A DNA stretch of 64,000 nt from assembly GCA_007618135.1 (NCBI GenBank), contig PHFX01000148.1, positions 1 to 64,000 of the forward strand, read 5' to 3'. A program made the position numbers and the translations under genes. Positions 34,977 through 43,934 of this stretch are shown here, piece by piece (the stretch's first letter is position 1; every line of letters begins with the position of its first letter). Under the pieces are notes generated by a model that was not told where the DNA came from, ran no database searches, and was given only the letters and a program-made list of their open reading frames with translations. The stretch is from Candidatus Brocadia sp. WS118 (GTDB taxonomy: Bacteria; Planctomycetota; Brocadiia; Brocadiales; Brocadiaceae).

Positions 34977-35714
34977 GTGTTAAAAAGGCACCGAAGGTCT
35001 AATATTGATACTGTGTTATCGTGTACCATGCAGGTTGCTTCATTGAAGATATCCGTAATTATTCCCACCCTGAACGAGGAATCCCACCTTGAAAAAACAC
35101 TGCAGAGCATTACAAAACAAGAAGGCGATTATGAATTCTTTGTGGTAGACGGAGGCAGCAGCGACAATACGGTTACGATAGCAAAACGGTATACCGCGGT
35201 GATAACCAGCCAGCGTGGCCGGGCGATTCAGATGAACACGTGCGCAAAGGCATGCAGTGGTGATATTCTATTATTCTTACATGCTGATACCATTTTACCC
35301 GATAACGCCTTCCGGGAAATACGTAAACGGATGAAAGATGATGCGGTAGCAGGTGGTTCATTTTATATTGCATTTGACACAGATACCTTTATACTAAGAG
35401 GCGTTTCATTTATAACGAGATTTAATTTCAGGCTCTTCCATTTTGGTGATCAGGGTATTTTTGTGCGACGAAACGTCTTTCAAACACTTCACGGATACAA
35501 AGAAATACCCATCATGGAAGACTATGATTTTTATAAGAGGCTCGGTAGGCATGGCAAGGTTATCCTTCTACGAATGCCGGTGATTTCTTCTGCGAGACGA
35601 TTCGTCAGGAAGGGTGTAATACGACAGTTGTTGATTAATAAGCTTGTGGTTCTTGCCTATTGGGCTGGTGTAAATATACATACTATGAAACGTTTTTATG
35701 ACGACATGAGGTAA
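34977..35714 (+). CDS. Family 2 glycosyltransferase, TIGR04283-type
   Basis: About 228-245 residues depending on start. The GT2 fold is clear: ISVIIPTLNEESHLEKTL, FFVVDGGSSDNTVTIAK, and LLFLHADTILPDNAF with the D-x-D-like metal site. The segments QMNTCAKACSGDI and FHFGDQGIFVRRNVF are typical of the TIGR04283 group, whose products are unknown but often encoded with alpha/beta hydrolase or glycosyl genes. GTG 34977 and ATG 35028 are both possible starts; neither has a clear Shine-Dalgarno. surE begins 5 bp after the stop. Confidence 0.85.
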   Translation: MLKRHRRSNIDTVLSCTMQVASLKISVIIPTLNEESHLEKTLQSITKQEGDYEFFVVDGGSSDNTVTIAKRYTAVITSQRGRAIQMNTCAKACSGDILLFLHADTILPDNAFREIRKRMKDDAVAGGSFYIAFDTDTFILRGVSFITRFNFRLFHFGDQGIFVRRNVFQTLHGYKEIPIMEDYDFYKRLGRHGKVILLRMPVISSARRFVRKGVIRQLLINKLVVLAYWAGVNIHTMKRFYDDMR

Positions 35715-35719
35715 AAACA

Positions 35720-36490
35720 ATGCAGATATTGCTGACAAACGATGATGGCATCTATGCACCGGGGATTGCTGCCTTAAAGCATAACATTCAAGACCTGGGG
35801 CAAGTTACCGTAGTTGCGCCTGATGTAGAACAGAGTGGCGTGGGACACTCCATTACCTTCAGTCACCCACTGCGCATCAGAGAGGCATACCTGGATAATA
35901 ACTTTATTGGTTATAGTGTAAACGGTTCTCCGGCAGATTGCGTAAAACTGGCCATTTATCAGGTTGTGAAACATAAACCGGATGTAGTCATCTCAGGCAT
36001 CAATATGGGTTCCAATGTGGGTATCCATATCCTGTATTCCGGAACGGTAGCTGCCGCGGTTGAGGCGGCTATTATGGGATTTCCCTCCATTGCCGTTTCA
36101 TTCGAGATCTCTGGCCAATATGCTGATATCCACAACGCGGCAAAGGTCGCAAGGAGCGTCATAGAACGCATTCTAACGTATAAGTTGCCTGCAGGATCGT
36201 TGCTCAATGTAAATATTCCCTCAATTCCCCCTGATCAGATCAAAGGCATAAAAGTAACACGGCAATTTGCCCATGATTTTAAAGAAAACTTTGAGAAACG
36301 CATAGACCCTAGCGGAAAGGCATATTATTGGTTATTAGGCACCGATAAGACCCTCCATCGTGAGGAAGATACGGATATTCATGCCGTCAACGAAGGTTAT
36401 ATCTCCATTACCCCCCTCCGTTACGACCTGACCGATAGCAGTCTCTATAAAAAGATTGAGGGATGGGACTGGAGAGGTATCGTATCGTAA
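35720..36490 (+). CDS. surE: 5'/3'-nucleotidase SurE
   Basis: 256 residues. SurE is a metal-dependent nucleoside monophosphate phosphatase and survival protein. Seen: the N-terminal ILLTNDDGIYAPG, which provides metal ligands Asp8/Asp9-type, GSPADCVKLAIY, VISGINMGSNVGIHILYSGTVAAAVEAA, all diagnostic. It lies 5 bp after the glycosyltransferase stop and is probably co-transcribed with it. Confidence 0.94.
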   Translation: MQILLTNDDGIYAPGIAALKHNIQDLGQVTVVAPDVEQSGVGHSITFSHPLRIREAYLDNNFIGYSVNGSPADCVKLAIYQVVKHKPDVVISGINMGSNVGIHILYSGTVAAAVEAAIMGFPSIAVSFEISGQYADIHNAAKVARSVIERILTYKLPAGSLLNVNIPSIPPDQIKGIKVTRQFAHDFKENFEKRIDPSGKAYYWLLGTDKTLHREEDTDIHAVNEGYISITPLRYDLTDSSLYKKIEGWDWRGIVS

Positions 36491-36574
36491 GTATCGAGAA
36501 AAATGGCATACCTTGTAAATCTTAAAACTTGGGGTTTTGATTACTCCATTTTTATTCCGAACGATGAAAACACT

Positions 36575-37792
36575 TTACGATTGACTCTTTTCGGATAAGC
36601 ATAGACAAATAAGCTTTCTAAAAATAATATATCCCCCAATGGCCCCTACATAAAACCAAAAACCTCCTAATCGGGATGTAATACTTCCGCATACAATAGC
36701 AAATATAATTGAGATGAAATCAAAAACAGGATGTAACGGCTCGATAACCTGCAAGTGCCTGAGTGAATTTAACCAGGGAGTCTTTTCATACGCACTGATA
36801 GGTTTTGTCTGTGAAGACGCCTTTTGTCTTGAATCAGTTAACGTTTGATATGAACATATATCAATGCAGTGATAACATTTAATGCACTCACGGTTAATCA
36901 CTTTGCCATTATAGTGATAAATTTCCCGGCTTACATCAATACCCTGGGGACAATTATTGGAACACGCCCTGCAACCTGTGCAATTCGATATCCGGGTTAT
37001 TTTCTTCTGCCAGGGACTTAAATTCATGAATGGTACCAGCAGTACCGCATACGGACACATGATTCTACAAAATGCCCCCTGACCATAAAAATAGTTGAAA
37101 ACAAACGTCATGACAAATACAATAAAAATTCCCGCTGCAAAAGGAATGATAAAGTCAAGTATGGTTAAACCATGTGTAGCAAGTTGCATATTAACAGGTG
37201 CATTTGCCGAAAAAAGAAGGTTATTATTGCCCGGCAAATCTGTTAGGGGAGTGGGCGCTTGTAAATTAAAATAGAAGTAATATTCACGGCGAATCCAATA
37301 AATGATAACGGGTAGCAGGAGGATAAAAAAAACAATGCCCCGAAATAGCCAGCGAAAGCTGGTATTGAAGAGGAGATTATTTTCCCGTAGCTTTCGATAC
37401 CCGGAAATCTTCAATTTTCGCATCACCCAATCCGAAAACTCTATGGCACCGCGCAGATGACAGGCCCAACCGCAGAAAGCCCTTCCATACAACAGGACAG
37501 ATAATATGATAAGGATAACCATTATTGCCGCAGCATTGATGTGACCTGCCAGGAGTGATGGTACGCCCATCATTGCCGTCTTACCCCATATTTTTACCCC
37601 GAATACATACCAGAGCAAAAGGTGGAACAGGATATACAGGTGAACTCCAATGAGAGACAGGATTCTACGACCTTGAAATTGTACTCTATGCATAGGAGCC
37701 TGGTCCTTCTGTATGAATGTGGTTATAGTCTTACAATTTTCAGAAAATAATCCTTTCTGATTTTTAAACACAAAGAGCAAGATTGGTGCCAC
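36575..37792 (-). CDS. Polyferredoxin-type membrane protein (NapH/NosR/CcoG-like)
   Basis: 405 residues. Several membrane helices (VHLYILFHLLLWYVFGV, AAAIMVILIILSVLLYG, FAAGIFIVFVMTFVFNYF) bracket the conserved GRAFCGWACHLRG and GQGAFCRIMCPYAVLL motifs of the NapH/NosR/RdxA group. Two [4Fe-4S] sites follow: CTGCRACSNNCPQGIDV and CIKCYHCIDICSY. Such proteins pass quinol electrons to periplasmic or membrane oxidoreductases. No reductase partner gene is adjacent, so the acceptor is unknown. Start GTG or ATG near 37792 is uncertain. Confidence 0.82.
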   Translation of the reverse strand: MAPILLFVFKNQKGLFSENCKTITTFIQKDQAPMHRVQFQGRRILSLIGVHLYILFHLLLWYVFGVKIWGKTAMMGVPSLLAGHINAAAIMVILIILSVLLYGRAFCGWACHLRGAIEFSDWVMRKLKISGYRKLRENNLLFNTSFRWLFRGIVFFILLLPVIIYWIRREYYFYFNLQAPTPLTDLPGNNNLLFSANAPVNMQLATHGLTILDFIIPFAAGIFIVFVMTFVFNYFYGQGAFCRIMCPYAVLLVPFMNLSPWQKKITRISNCTGCRACSNNCPQGIDVSREIYHYNGKVINRECIKCYHCIDICSYQTLTDSRQKASSQTKPISAYEKTPWLNSLRHLQVIEPLHPVFDFISIIFAIVCGSITSRLGGFWFYVGAIGGYIIFRKLICLCLSEKSQS

Positions 37793-38414
37793 GGGGGTAG
37801 CTGGCTATCAAGCCTTGATTTTCCAAGGGTTTCATGGTTGCACTATCTTAATGTGCAACAACTTTATCGCACATCATTACAGCAACTATTTAAATAACTG
37901 CTTTAAATATCAAGAGATAAGCACTGCGGTCAGGATATCGCACCCTCATGCGATTATTTTTGATTCCATCAGCAATGATCTTCATACGCTTGAATGCCGA
38001 ATGAAAAGGAGGAAGGCGCGAAAGGATTGCTTTGTTGATACAGGAAAGGCGCCATTCACTATGGGGCTGGTAATCACGTGTTTGCGTGTTTAGTGAGTGT
38101 CCCCTCATTTGTCGCAAGGTGCGATGCACCATTGGAGCATTGCACCGCGATTAATTCTTTGGCTACTGCCCTGCAAGAATTAATACTTGGACGCTTGAAG
38201 ATATCAAAGACGAAATGTCTATGCTTTTTGGAATTGTCGTAATCCTGCAGCACCAAATCGGTACGAATCTGTGATTCTGATACCGCTGGTTTTTGCAGTG
38301 ATCTACAGATCATTGAAGCGGTACATCTCTCGTCCGTCATGATTGAGGAGGAAAAAGGACGAATGGTATGAATAAAGGAGAACTGCGACCAACAGTTGTG
38401 TCAACACGTATTTT
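37793..38414. other. Gene-poor, possibly decayed intergenic region
   Basis: About 620 bp without a convincing gene on either strand. Short open frames break repeatedly; an in-frame stretch TLEDIKDEMSMLFGIVV near 38190-38270 ends in a stop and could be a remnant. A small inverted pair GGTGCGATGCACC / GGTGCAATGCTCC-like lies at about 38115-38150. A good Shine-Dalgarno (GAGGAGG) near 38343 leads only to a very short frame. Confidence 0.4.
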
Positions 38415-38563
38415 GTAACAATTTAGTTTTTGAAAAAGTAGGGGCGAAGCATTTGCTATAATCGGCATACATGCGTTCATACCAAAACCAACAAATGCTT
38501 CGCCCCTACACAGCGCGATAAATATCGTTATTATTGGAATATTTCAAAAAACTAAATTGTTAC
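38415..38563. mobile_element. 149-bp palindromic MITE-like element
   Basis: The ends GTAACAATTTAGTTTTTGAAA and TTTCAAAAAACTAAATTGTTAC are complementary, and inner arms TAGGGGCGAAGCATTTG (38439-38455) and CAAATGCTTCGCCCCTAC (38492-38509) are again complementary. The element can fold into a near-perfect hairpin with an extra 32-bp insertion on the right arm. No coding capacity. A half-copy of the end sequence lies at 23628-23652. Confidence 0.7.
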
Positions 38564-38668
38564 CATTTCTCCAGGTTTTTCATTTTATTTGTCACAATCC
38601 CCTTGGATTTGGCCGTCTGACGGGAGCTAGTGTCATTTTCTGCACAACCCCTGTGCATCATAATACCC

Positions 38669-39058
38669 TTAGTAGCCACCATTACCGCCGTTATCGCTCG
38701 TTTCTTTTTTCATTTGAAAATCGATTACTTCATTCTCCCCTTCTGCAAGTTCGATTTTCTCTTTTGCGCTCTTAAAGTCTTGTTTTTGCACCTTCAAGGT
38801 ATAATTGCCGGCGCTTAAATCTGAAAATAGATATTTGCCGTCATTATCCGTGGTGGTTTTATCCTTGAAATTCAGATCCTTGCTTTTTAAGGAAACTCTT
38901 GCTCGGTTAACTGGCTTGCCTGATTTTTTCACCGTTACGGTACCGCCAACACTACCATTCGGTGTGGGGGTAGGCGTTTGGGCATTGGTACTGTTATACA
39001 AAGAGAAACAACTTATTGCTATAAAAAGGCACGTAGTTACTACAATTGTCCTATACAT
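38669..39058 (-). CDS. Secreted protein with a carboxypeptidase-regulatory-like (Ig-like beta) domain
   Basis: 129 residues: signal peptide (MYRTIVVTTCLFIAISC, cleavage near NAQT), a short Thr-Pro linker TPTPTP, then one CarboxypepD_reg-type domain with GTVTVKKSGKPVNRARVSL, TDNDGKYLFSDLSAGNYTL and VQKQDF. Such domains are beta-sandwich modules often found in surface or exported proteins. Strong AGGAGGGGG Shine-Dalgarno and a promoter (39118-39146) support it as a separate gene. It has a Gly/Asn-rich end, NGGNGGY. Confidence 0.78.
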   Translation of the reverse strand: MYRTIVVTTCLFIAISCFSLYNSTNAQTPTPTPNGSVGGTVTVKKSGKPVNRARVSLKSKDLNFKDKTTTDNDGKYLFSDLSAGNYTLKVQKQDFKSAKEKIELAEGENEVIDFQMKKETSDNGGNGGY

Positions 39059-39117
39059 TTCACCCCCTCCTATGAAAAGTCCTGTTAAAAAGTATCAGTT
39101 ACTTTTAATTATTTTTA

Positions 39118-39146
39118 ATTATACTGAAATTTTGTAATATAACCAA
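39118..39146 (-). promoter_or_regulatory. Promoter of the small secreted beta-domain protein
   Basis: On the minus strand TTGGTT (39146-39141), 17-nt spacer, TATAAT (39123-39118). The leader is about 50 nt with AGGAGGGGG near its end. The remainder of 39059-39305 shows no gene. Confidence 0.55.
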
Positions 39147-39305
39147 TTCATTCTCGATTTTTTCAGACAAGATCACATAAACCATTGCATGGCATACTGT
39201 ATTTATTGTAATTGTGCCTTATTTTATTAGCCTGAATCAGAGTTATAAAGACAGGACGGAGGAGAAGAGGTGAGATAATTTTGTATCTGAAATACCAGAC
39301 GGTAG

Positions 39306-42300
39306 CTATGATACCTTTTTGAGATTTTGCTGTGCTTCCTGATAATTAGCCTCTAGTGATAATGCCCTTTCAAAGCACATTCTGGCATCGATGCGGTTAT
39401 TTATTTTGAAATATAATACCCCTAAATTATTATATACCGTGGCGTCCTTGTTATTTAATTCGGATGCTTTTTTCAGTGCAGCAATGGCATCATCTGTTTG
39501 ATGGATGTCTTCATATACCAGAGCAAGACTGGAATAAGCAGGAAAGAAGACGGGATTAACCTTTAACGCCTTTTTGTATGCATCAACGGCTTCAACTGTT
39601 TTTCCACTCATTTGAAATGCACGTCCCATTCCGTATAAGGCACGTTCGTCAATGGGATTTGTGGTGAGTATTTTCGCATAAAACGCAAGGGCGTCAGGTA
39701 TGTTTCCCGAATCCAATGCCTCTTGACCCTGAGTTAGTAGGGAAGCGTTCTGATCAACTAAACTCTTATGCAGTTCAAGCAACTCTTCATAATTGACATC
39801 AGGCCATTTTTCTCTGAATCGTGACTCATTAACTGACAAACTATCCCGATAGTCAATTTTGTTTGCAAGAAAGGTTTTGCTTCCGTAATGATGGATAAAG
39901 ACACTCTCATCCACCATGATGGCGTAGCCCTTCCCACGTACCTTCAGACATAAGTCATCATCTTCGTAATTTCCCGTACCAAAGGATTCATCAAGCCCGC
40001 CAATCTCATCATACAGCGCTTTTCTTATCAATACTGCGAAACCGGCAATGCGGTTTCGGGGGGTTAACCGCCCGTGATATGTTTTTCTCACCCGTTGTGA
40101 AAAATCATGAAATCCATTTTCATCGGTATAGGGAACCGCTCTTACCATCTGCCTGCCACTGATAGAGTTTGTTATGGGTCCTACCATGCCGATTTTGTCA
40201 TCCCTTTCAAGACTTTCCACAAGGCCATCCAACCACCCGTCCGAAACCAGCACGTCATTATTCAGGAGCATAACGAACTCGCCTCCGGCCATGGCTGCCC
40301 CCTGATTATTCCCGGCTGCAAAGCCCCTGTTTTCATGGTTTTCAATAAGTTTATAGTTTGAATGTTCTTTAGTCAGATTACGCAGGTATTCAACGGTACC
40401 GTCTGACGAGGCATTATCCACAAAGATAATTTCATGCCGATATCCTGTGTGATTCCGGATTGAGCTGACACACATTTTCGTGTAGGCAATGGCGTTGTAG
40501 GTAAGGATAATGATAGAGACAAGTTTTTGAGGCTTGACAATCAACGATCCGGTAGCCATCGCATGGGGCATGTGATAACACTGCATTTTATGATTTTCCG
40601 TAATTACCGTCGAGCCGTCCTTCTTTATGATAATGTCAGGTTTCATTTTGTCTATCCACTTGCTATGCAATCGTGCAATATTTTCTGATACTTTTGAAAA
40701 ACGTTCCGGGCCGCTTTTTGATTCATGATGGATCAAAACACTTTCTGGTTGATAAACCAGATTCCATCCCTTCTCCTGAAGCTTAAAGCACAGGTCGACG
40801 TCTTCGTATCCGTTCCAATAGTTTTCATCAAACCCCCCTACTTCATGAAATGAGGATTTTCGCATTAATAAACATGCGGCGGTTAATGCCTGATACTGGC
40901 GCAACTGGTTCGCTTCAGCAACATCACCGGGTTGTCCATAATAAATATGCCTGGCAACCAGAGGATCTGGCAATTTTTGATCATCGATGATTACGACTCC
41001 GGCGTGCTGAATGGTTCCGTCCGGAAACAAGAGTTTACCGCCCACGGCACCTATTGAATAATCCTGATTAAGAATATTCAAGAGCGGTTCCAACCACCCT
41101 TTCTTCGGTTCGGTATCATTGTTTAAAAAAAGGAGGTAATTTGTGGAAGCCAACGCTGCCCCCTGATTACACGCCTTCGAAAATCCAAGATTCTTTTCAT
41201 TCATAAGAATTTTAACATTGTCTTTTAAACCCTTCAGAAAATCCCCGGTGCCGTCTGTTGAGGCATTGTTGACAATAATAAGTTCGTATAATGCTTGTGG
41301 TGTATTTTTGGATAAAGCCTCACAGCATTTCTTTGTGTATTCAACTTTGTTAAAAACGGGTATGATGATAGAAACCTTTTGAAGATGCTGAATCCATGCA
41401 GTTTGCAAATCTAAAATACGTTGTTTATCGCTTGCATATTCTCTGTATTTTTCGAATATAATGTTCATTGTTCTTAAAAAATCTGCCTGTTTTTCACTTG
41501 ACATGCTGGTGCTATCTGTCCTCCATGCATACTCACAGGTGATCTTTTTTATATGGGCGAAATGGTATTTCCTGGACATGCGGATCCATAAATCCCAATC
41601 CTCATGTGTGGTGAGTGATTCATCAAAGAGGCCGATTTCATCAAGACACGATTTTTTGTGCATAATACAGAGAACCGGGAAGAGATTTTGTGCCAGGATA
41701 ACATCGGCATCGAAATCAAAGGAATACGGAATATCTTTTTGCTTTACTACATACCTTCCATCTTCTTTTTCCTGACATACGCGGTATGCATCGGTATAGG
41801 CTACTTTATCATCGCTCGTTTCCAGATACGTTACCAGGGTTTCTATATGATTCCGGTAAAAGAGATCATCATCATCGAGGTAGGCAATATATTCGCCTGA
41901 TGCATGCTTGATGCCGGTATTTCGCGCTGCTGCAAGTCCTTTGTTCTTATCGTGAATGAGATAGATAACAGATAACCGCTCCCGAAAGGCGTCAACCACA
42001 GATGACACATCCTCTCCTGCATCGTTCACCACAACGGCTTCGACATGTTTGTAAGTCTGTGATGCAATACTTTCCAGGGTATTTTTCAGGGTATCAGGCC
42101 TGTTATGCGTTGGCACAATAACAGAAACAAGAGGTGTGGTTCTTAACGTATCCGTACCACCTTGAGCTAATAATTGTTTTGCCTCTGAAAGGGATTCCTG
42201 GTTATAAATGTTTGGGTGATTAATAACAATTTGAGCCATTAATTCACGATGATGCTCGAGTGCCCTGGTATACATACTCCTCTCTTTCACCCGGTAAAGA

Positions 42301-43934
42301 AACAACGGTTCAGGAATTCTCTTTCCGTAATGCCCTTTTTCTCCGCAGGATATCCAGAAATCCCAGTCCTCATAACCCCACGTCATGTTGCTATTATAAC
42401 CCCCTGCAGCCTCCCAGGTTTTACGCCGGTACAGTGAGCAATAACTGAGATGATTTTGCAGGCATAATTGTTTAAAATCGTATTCTTGTGCGCACACAAT
42501 TCGTTCCGCACCGCCAAAATGCTTTACATCGGTATAGGCAATTGCGATCTCCGGATGAAATTCTAACAACGAAACGGTCTTTTGCAGCATTTCCGGATGT
42601 ATTATATCATCCGCATCGAGCGGAAGGATATATTCTCCTCTTGCTGCTTTGATTCCCGCGTTTCGAGCAGATGACAATCCCTGGTTCACTTGCTGAATAA
42701 ATCGGATTTGATTGTCCGGATATTTCTGAATTAACGATTCTGCAACTTGACTGGTGTTGTCGGCGCTGCCATCATTTACAATAATGCACTCCCAGTTCTT
42801 ATAGTTTTGATTAACCACACTTTCAACTGCTTCGGGCAGGAAGTTCGCCTGGTTATAACAGGGAATTATTACCGAGACCCGTGGCTCGGAAGCTTGCATT
42901 GCATGTGTCTGCTCCGCATCATTATTTTGATTCAAAATACTTTTTCCGGCCATGTTTGTGTTCATCTGCTTTGAATGTATATAATTAAATATCTTTTCAA
43001 AACGATGTTGCCAGGTATGTTCAGCTATGGTTCGCCTGTATCCGTTATTTGCTATCTCATTTCTTTCATCTTCATGATTAAGGTAGTATTTAGCCTTCTC
43101 TGCTAATTCATCCACTGAATTGAATATTACGATCTCTTTGCCATCATCATAGTACTCAGTTAAATTATCAGCATTACTGGATAATTGAAAGCCCCTTGTT
43201 CCAGGAATTTCAAAATTTCTTCCCTTAATCTGCTGCCCAATTAACGTGGACGAATTCGATAAATTGAGATTAATTTTACTTCTGGAAAATAATCTTACCA
43301 TTTGATGAAATGGAATGCGTGGCCGGTTTTCCCATCCAAAGCCAAAAACCTCTAACTTGAGTCCATTTTGAAGTAACGTTGACAAGACTTCTACCCGATT
43401 GCCATGAGGTTGTCCTACGAAACAAATGTCCAAATCCTTTGGGATATCATAAGGGACATACAATTCATGATTACACGCCCACTGAGTCTTTATGACTTTA
43501 TAGGATATTCCCATATTTTTATATTTTGGAAGGGCGTCATTCGCCGTTGTACAGACAATATCAAAATGGGGCGCAACTACAGAGCTATACTTTTCAAACC
43601 TCCAGTGATCGTCACAAAACCAATGAATGGTTGTCGTACCCAACAATGATATTTGTTTAAATACCTCGTAGCGTGGATCACGGTTAAAATCAAATAGCAC
43701 GGCAAACAGATACGCCGGTCTTTCTCTCTTAGCAAGTTCATATAACTTTTGCGTCATTAGATCTGGACCAAGATTCAACCCCTCCTCCATAAAATCGAAG
43801 TGAACAAAATCCCAATCGTGCTTTTCGCAATAGCTTTTGAGTGGGTAGTAAAAATTCCGGTGCTCAAACGAAAAGCCCCTTGCTTTATCACCGTAATCAT
43901 ATTTCATCCCAAGATATAATAACTTCGTTTTCAT
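39306..43934 (-). CDS. Giant multidomain glycosyltransferase: CgeB/GT1-like + four GT2 domains + TPR
   Basis: 1542 residues. N-terminal part (about 1-325) resembles CgeB-like/glycosyl_trans_1_2 proteins (DICFVGQPHGNRVEVL, IPGTRGFQLSS, ANNGYRRTIAEHTWQHRF). Four GT2 domains follow, each opening with a Rossmann strand: VSVIIPCYNQANF, VSVIVPTHNRPDTL, VSIIIPVFNKVEY and VSIIILTYNAIAY; the third and fourth have VNNASTDGT and VDNASSDGT with N-N-D metal sites. A TPR region (about 1415-1542) ends the protein. This architecture is seen in surface-polysaccharide and flagellin-glycosylation loci. It overlaps the upstream gene by 4 nt and probably assembles a repeating glycan. Exact specificities cannot be inferred. 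Confidence 0.85.
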   Translation of the reverse strand: MKTKLLYLGMKYDYGDKARGFSFEHRNFYYPLKSYCEKHDWDFVHFDFMEEGLNLGPDLMTQKLYELAKRERPAYLFAVLFDFNRDPRYEVFKQISLLGTTTIHWFCDDHWRFEKYSSVVAPHFDIVCTTANDALPKYKNMGISYKVIKTQWACNHELYVPYDIPKDLDICFVGQPHGNRVEVLSTLLQNGLKLEVFGFGWENRPRIPFHQMVRLFSRSKINLNLSNSSTLIGQQIKGRNFEIPGTRGFQLSSNADNLTEYYDDGKEIVIFNSVDELAEKAKYYLNHEDERNEIANNGYRRTIAEHTWQHRFEKIFNYIHSKQMNTNMAGKSILNQNNDAEQTHAMQASEPRVSVIIPCYNQANFLPEAVESVVNQNYKNWECIIVNDGSADNTSQVAESLIQKYPDNQIRFIQQVNQGLSSARNAGIKAARGEYILPLDADDIIHPEMLQKTVSLLEFHPEIAIAYTDVKHFGGAERIVCAQEYDFKQLCLQNHLSYCSLYRRKTWEAAGGYNSNMTWGYEDWDFWISCGEKGHYGKRIPEPLFLYRVKERSMYTRALEHHRELMAQIVINHPNIYNQESLSEAKQLLAQGGTDTLRTTPLVSVIVPTHNRPDTLKNTLESIASQTYKHVEAVVVNDAGEDVSSVVDAFRERLSVIYLIHDKNKGLAAARNTGIKHASGEYIAYLDDDDLFYRNHIETLVTYLETSDDKVAYTDAYRVCQEKEDGRYVVKQKDIPYSFDFDADVILAQNLFPVLCIMHKKSCLDEIGLFDESLTTHEDWDLWIRMSRKYHFAHIKKITCEYAWRTDSTSMSSEKQADFLRTMNIIFEKYREYASDKQRILDLQTAWIQHLQKVSIIIPVFNKVEYTKKCCEALSKNTPQALYELIIVNNASTDGTGDFLKGLKDNVKILMNEKNLGFSKACNQGAALASTNYLLFLNNDTEPKKGWLEPLLNILNQDYSIGAVGGKLLFPDGTIQHAGVVIIDDQKLPDPLVARHIYYGQPGDVAEANQLRQYQALTAACLLMRKSSFHEVGGFDENYWNGYEDVDLCFKLQEKGWNLVYQPESVLIHHESKSGPERFSKVSENIARLHSKWIDKMKPDIIIKKDGSTVITENHKMQCYHMPHAMATGSLIVKPQKLVSIIILTYNAIAYTKMCVSSIRNHTGYRHEIIFVDNASSDGTVEYLRNLTKEHSNYKLIENHENRGFAAGNNQGAAMAGGEFVMLLNNDVLVSDGWLDGLVESLERDDKIGMVGPITNSISGRQMVRAVPYTDENGFHDFSQRVRKTYHGRLTPRNRIAGFAVLIRKALYDEIGGLDESFGTGNYEDDDLCLKVRGKGYAIMVDESVFIHHYGSKTFLANKIDYRDSLSVNESRFREKWPDVNYEELLELHKSLVDQNASLLTQGQEALDSGNIPDALAFYAKILTTNPIDERALYGMGRAFQMSGKTVEAVDAYKKALKVNPVFFPAYSSLALVYEDIHQTDDAIAALKKASELNNKDATVYNNLGVLYFKINNRIDARMCFERALSLEANYQEAQQNLKKVS

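Noticed and set aside
38074-38340. 88-codon minus-strand frame in the gene-poor stretch
   Set aside because: No domain, no ribosome-binding site and composition unlike neighbouring genes.
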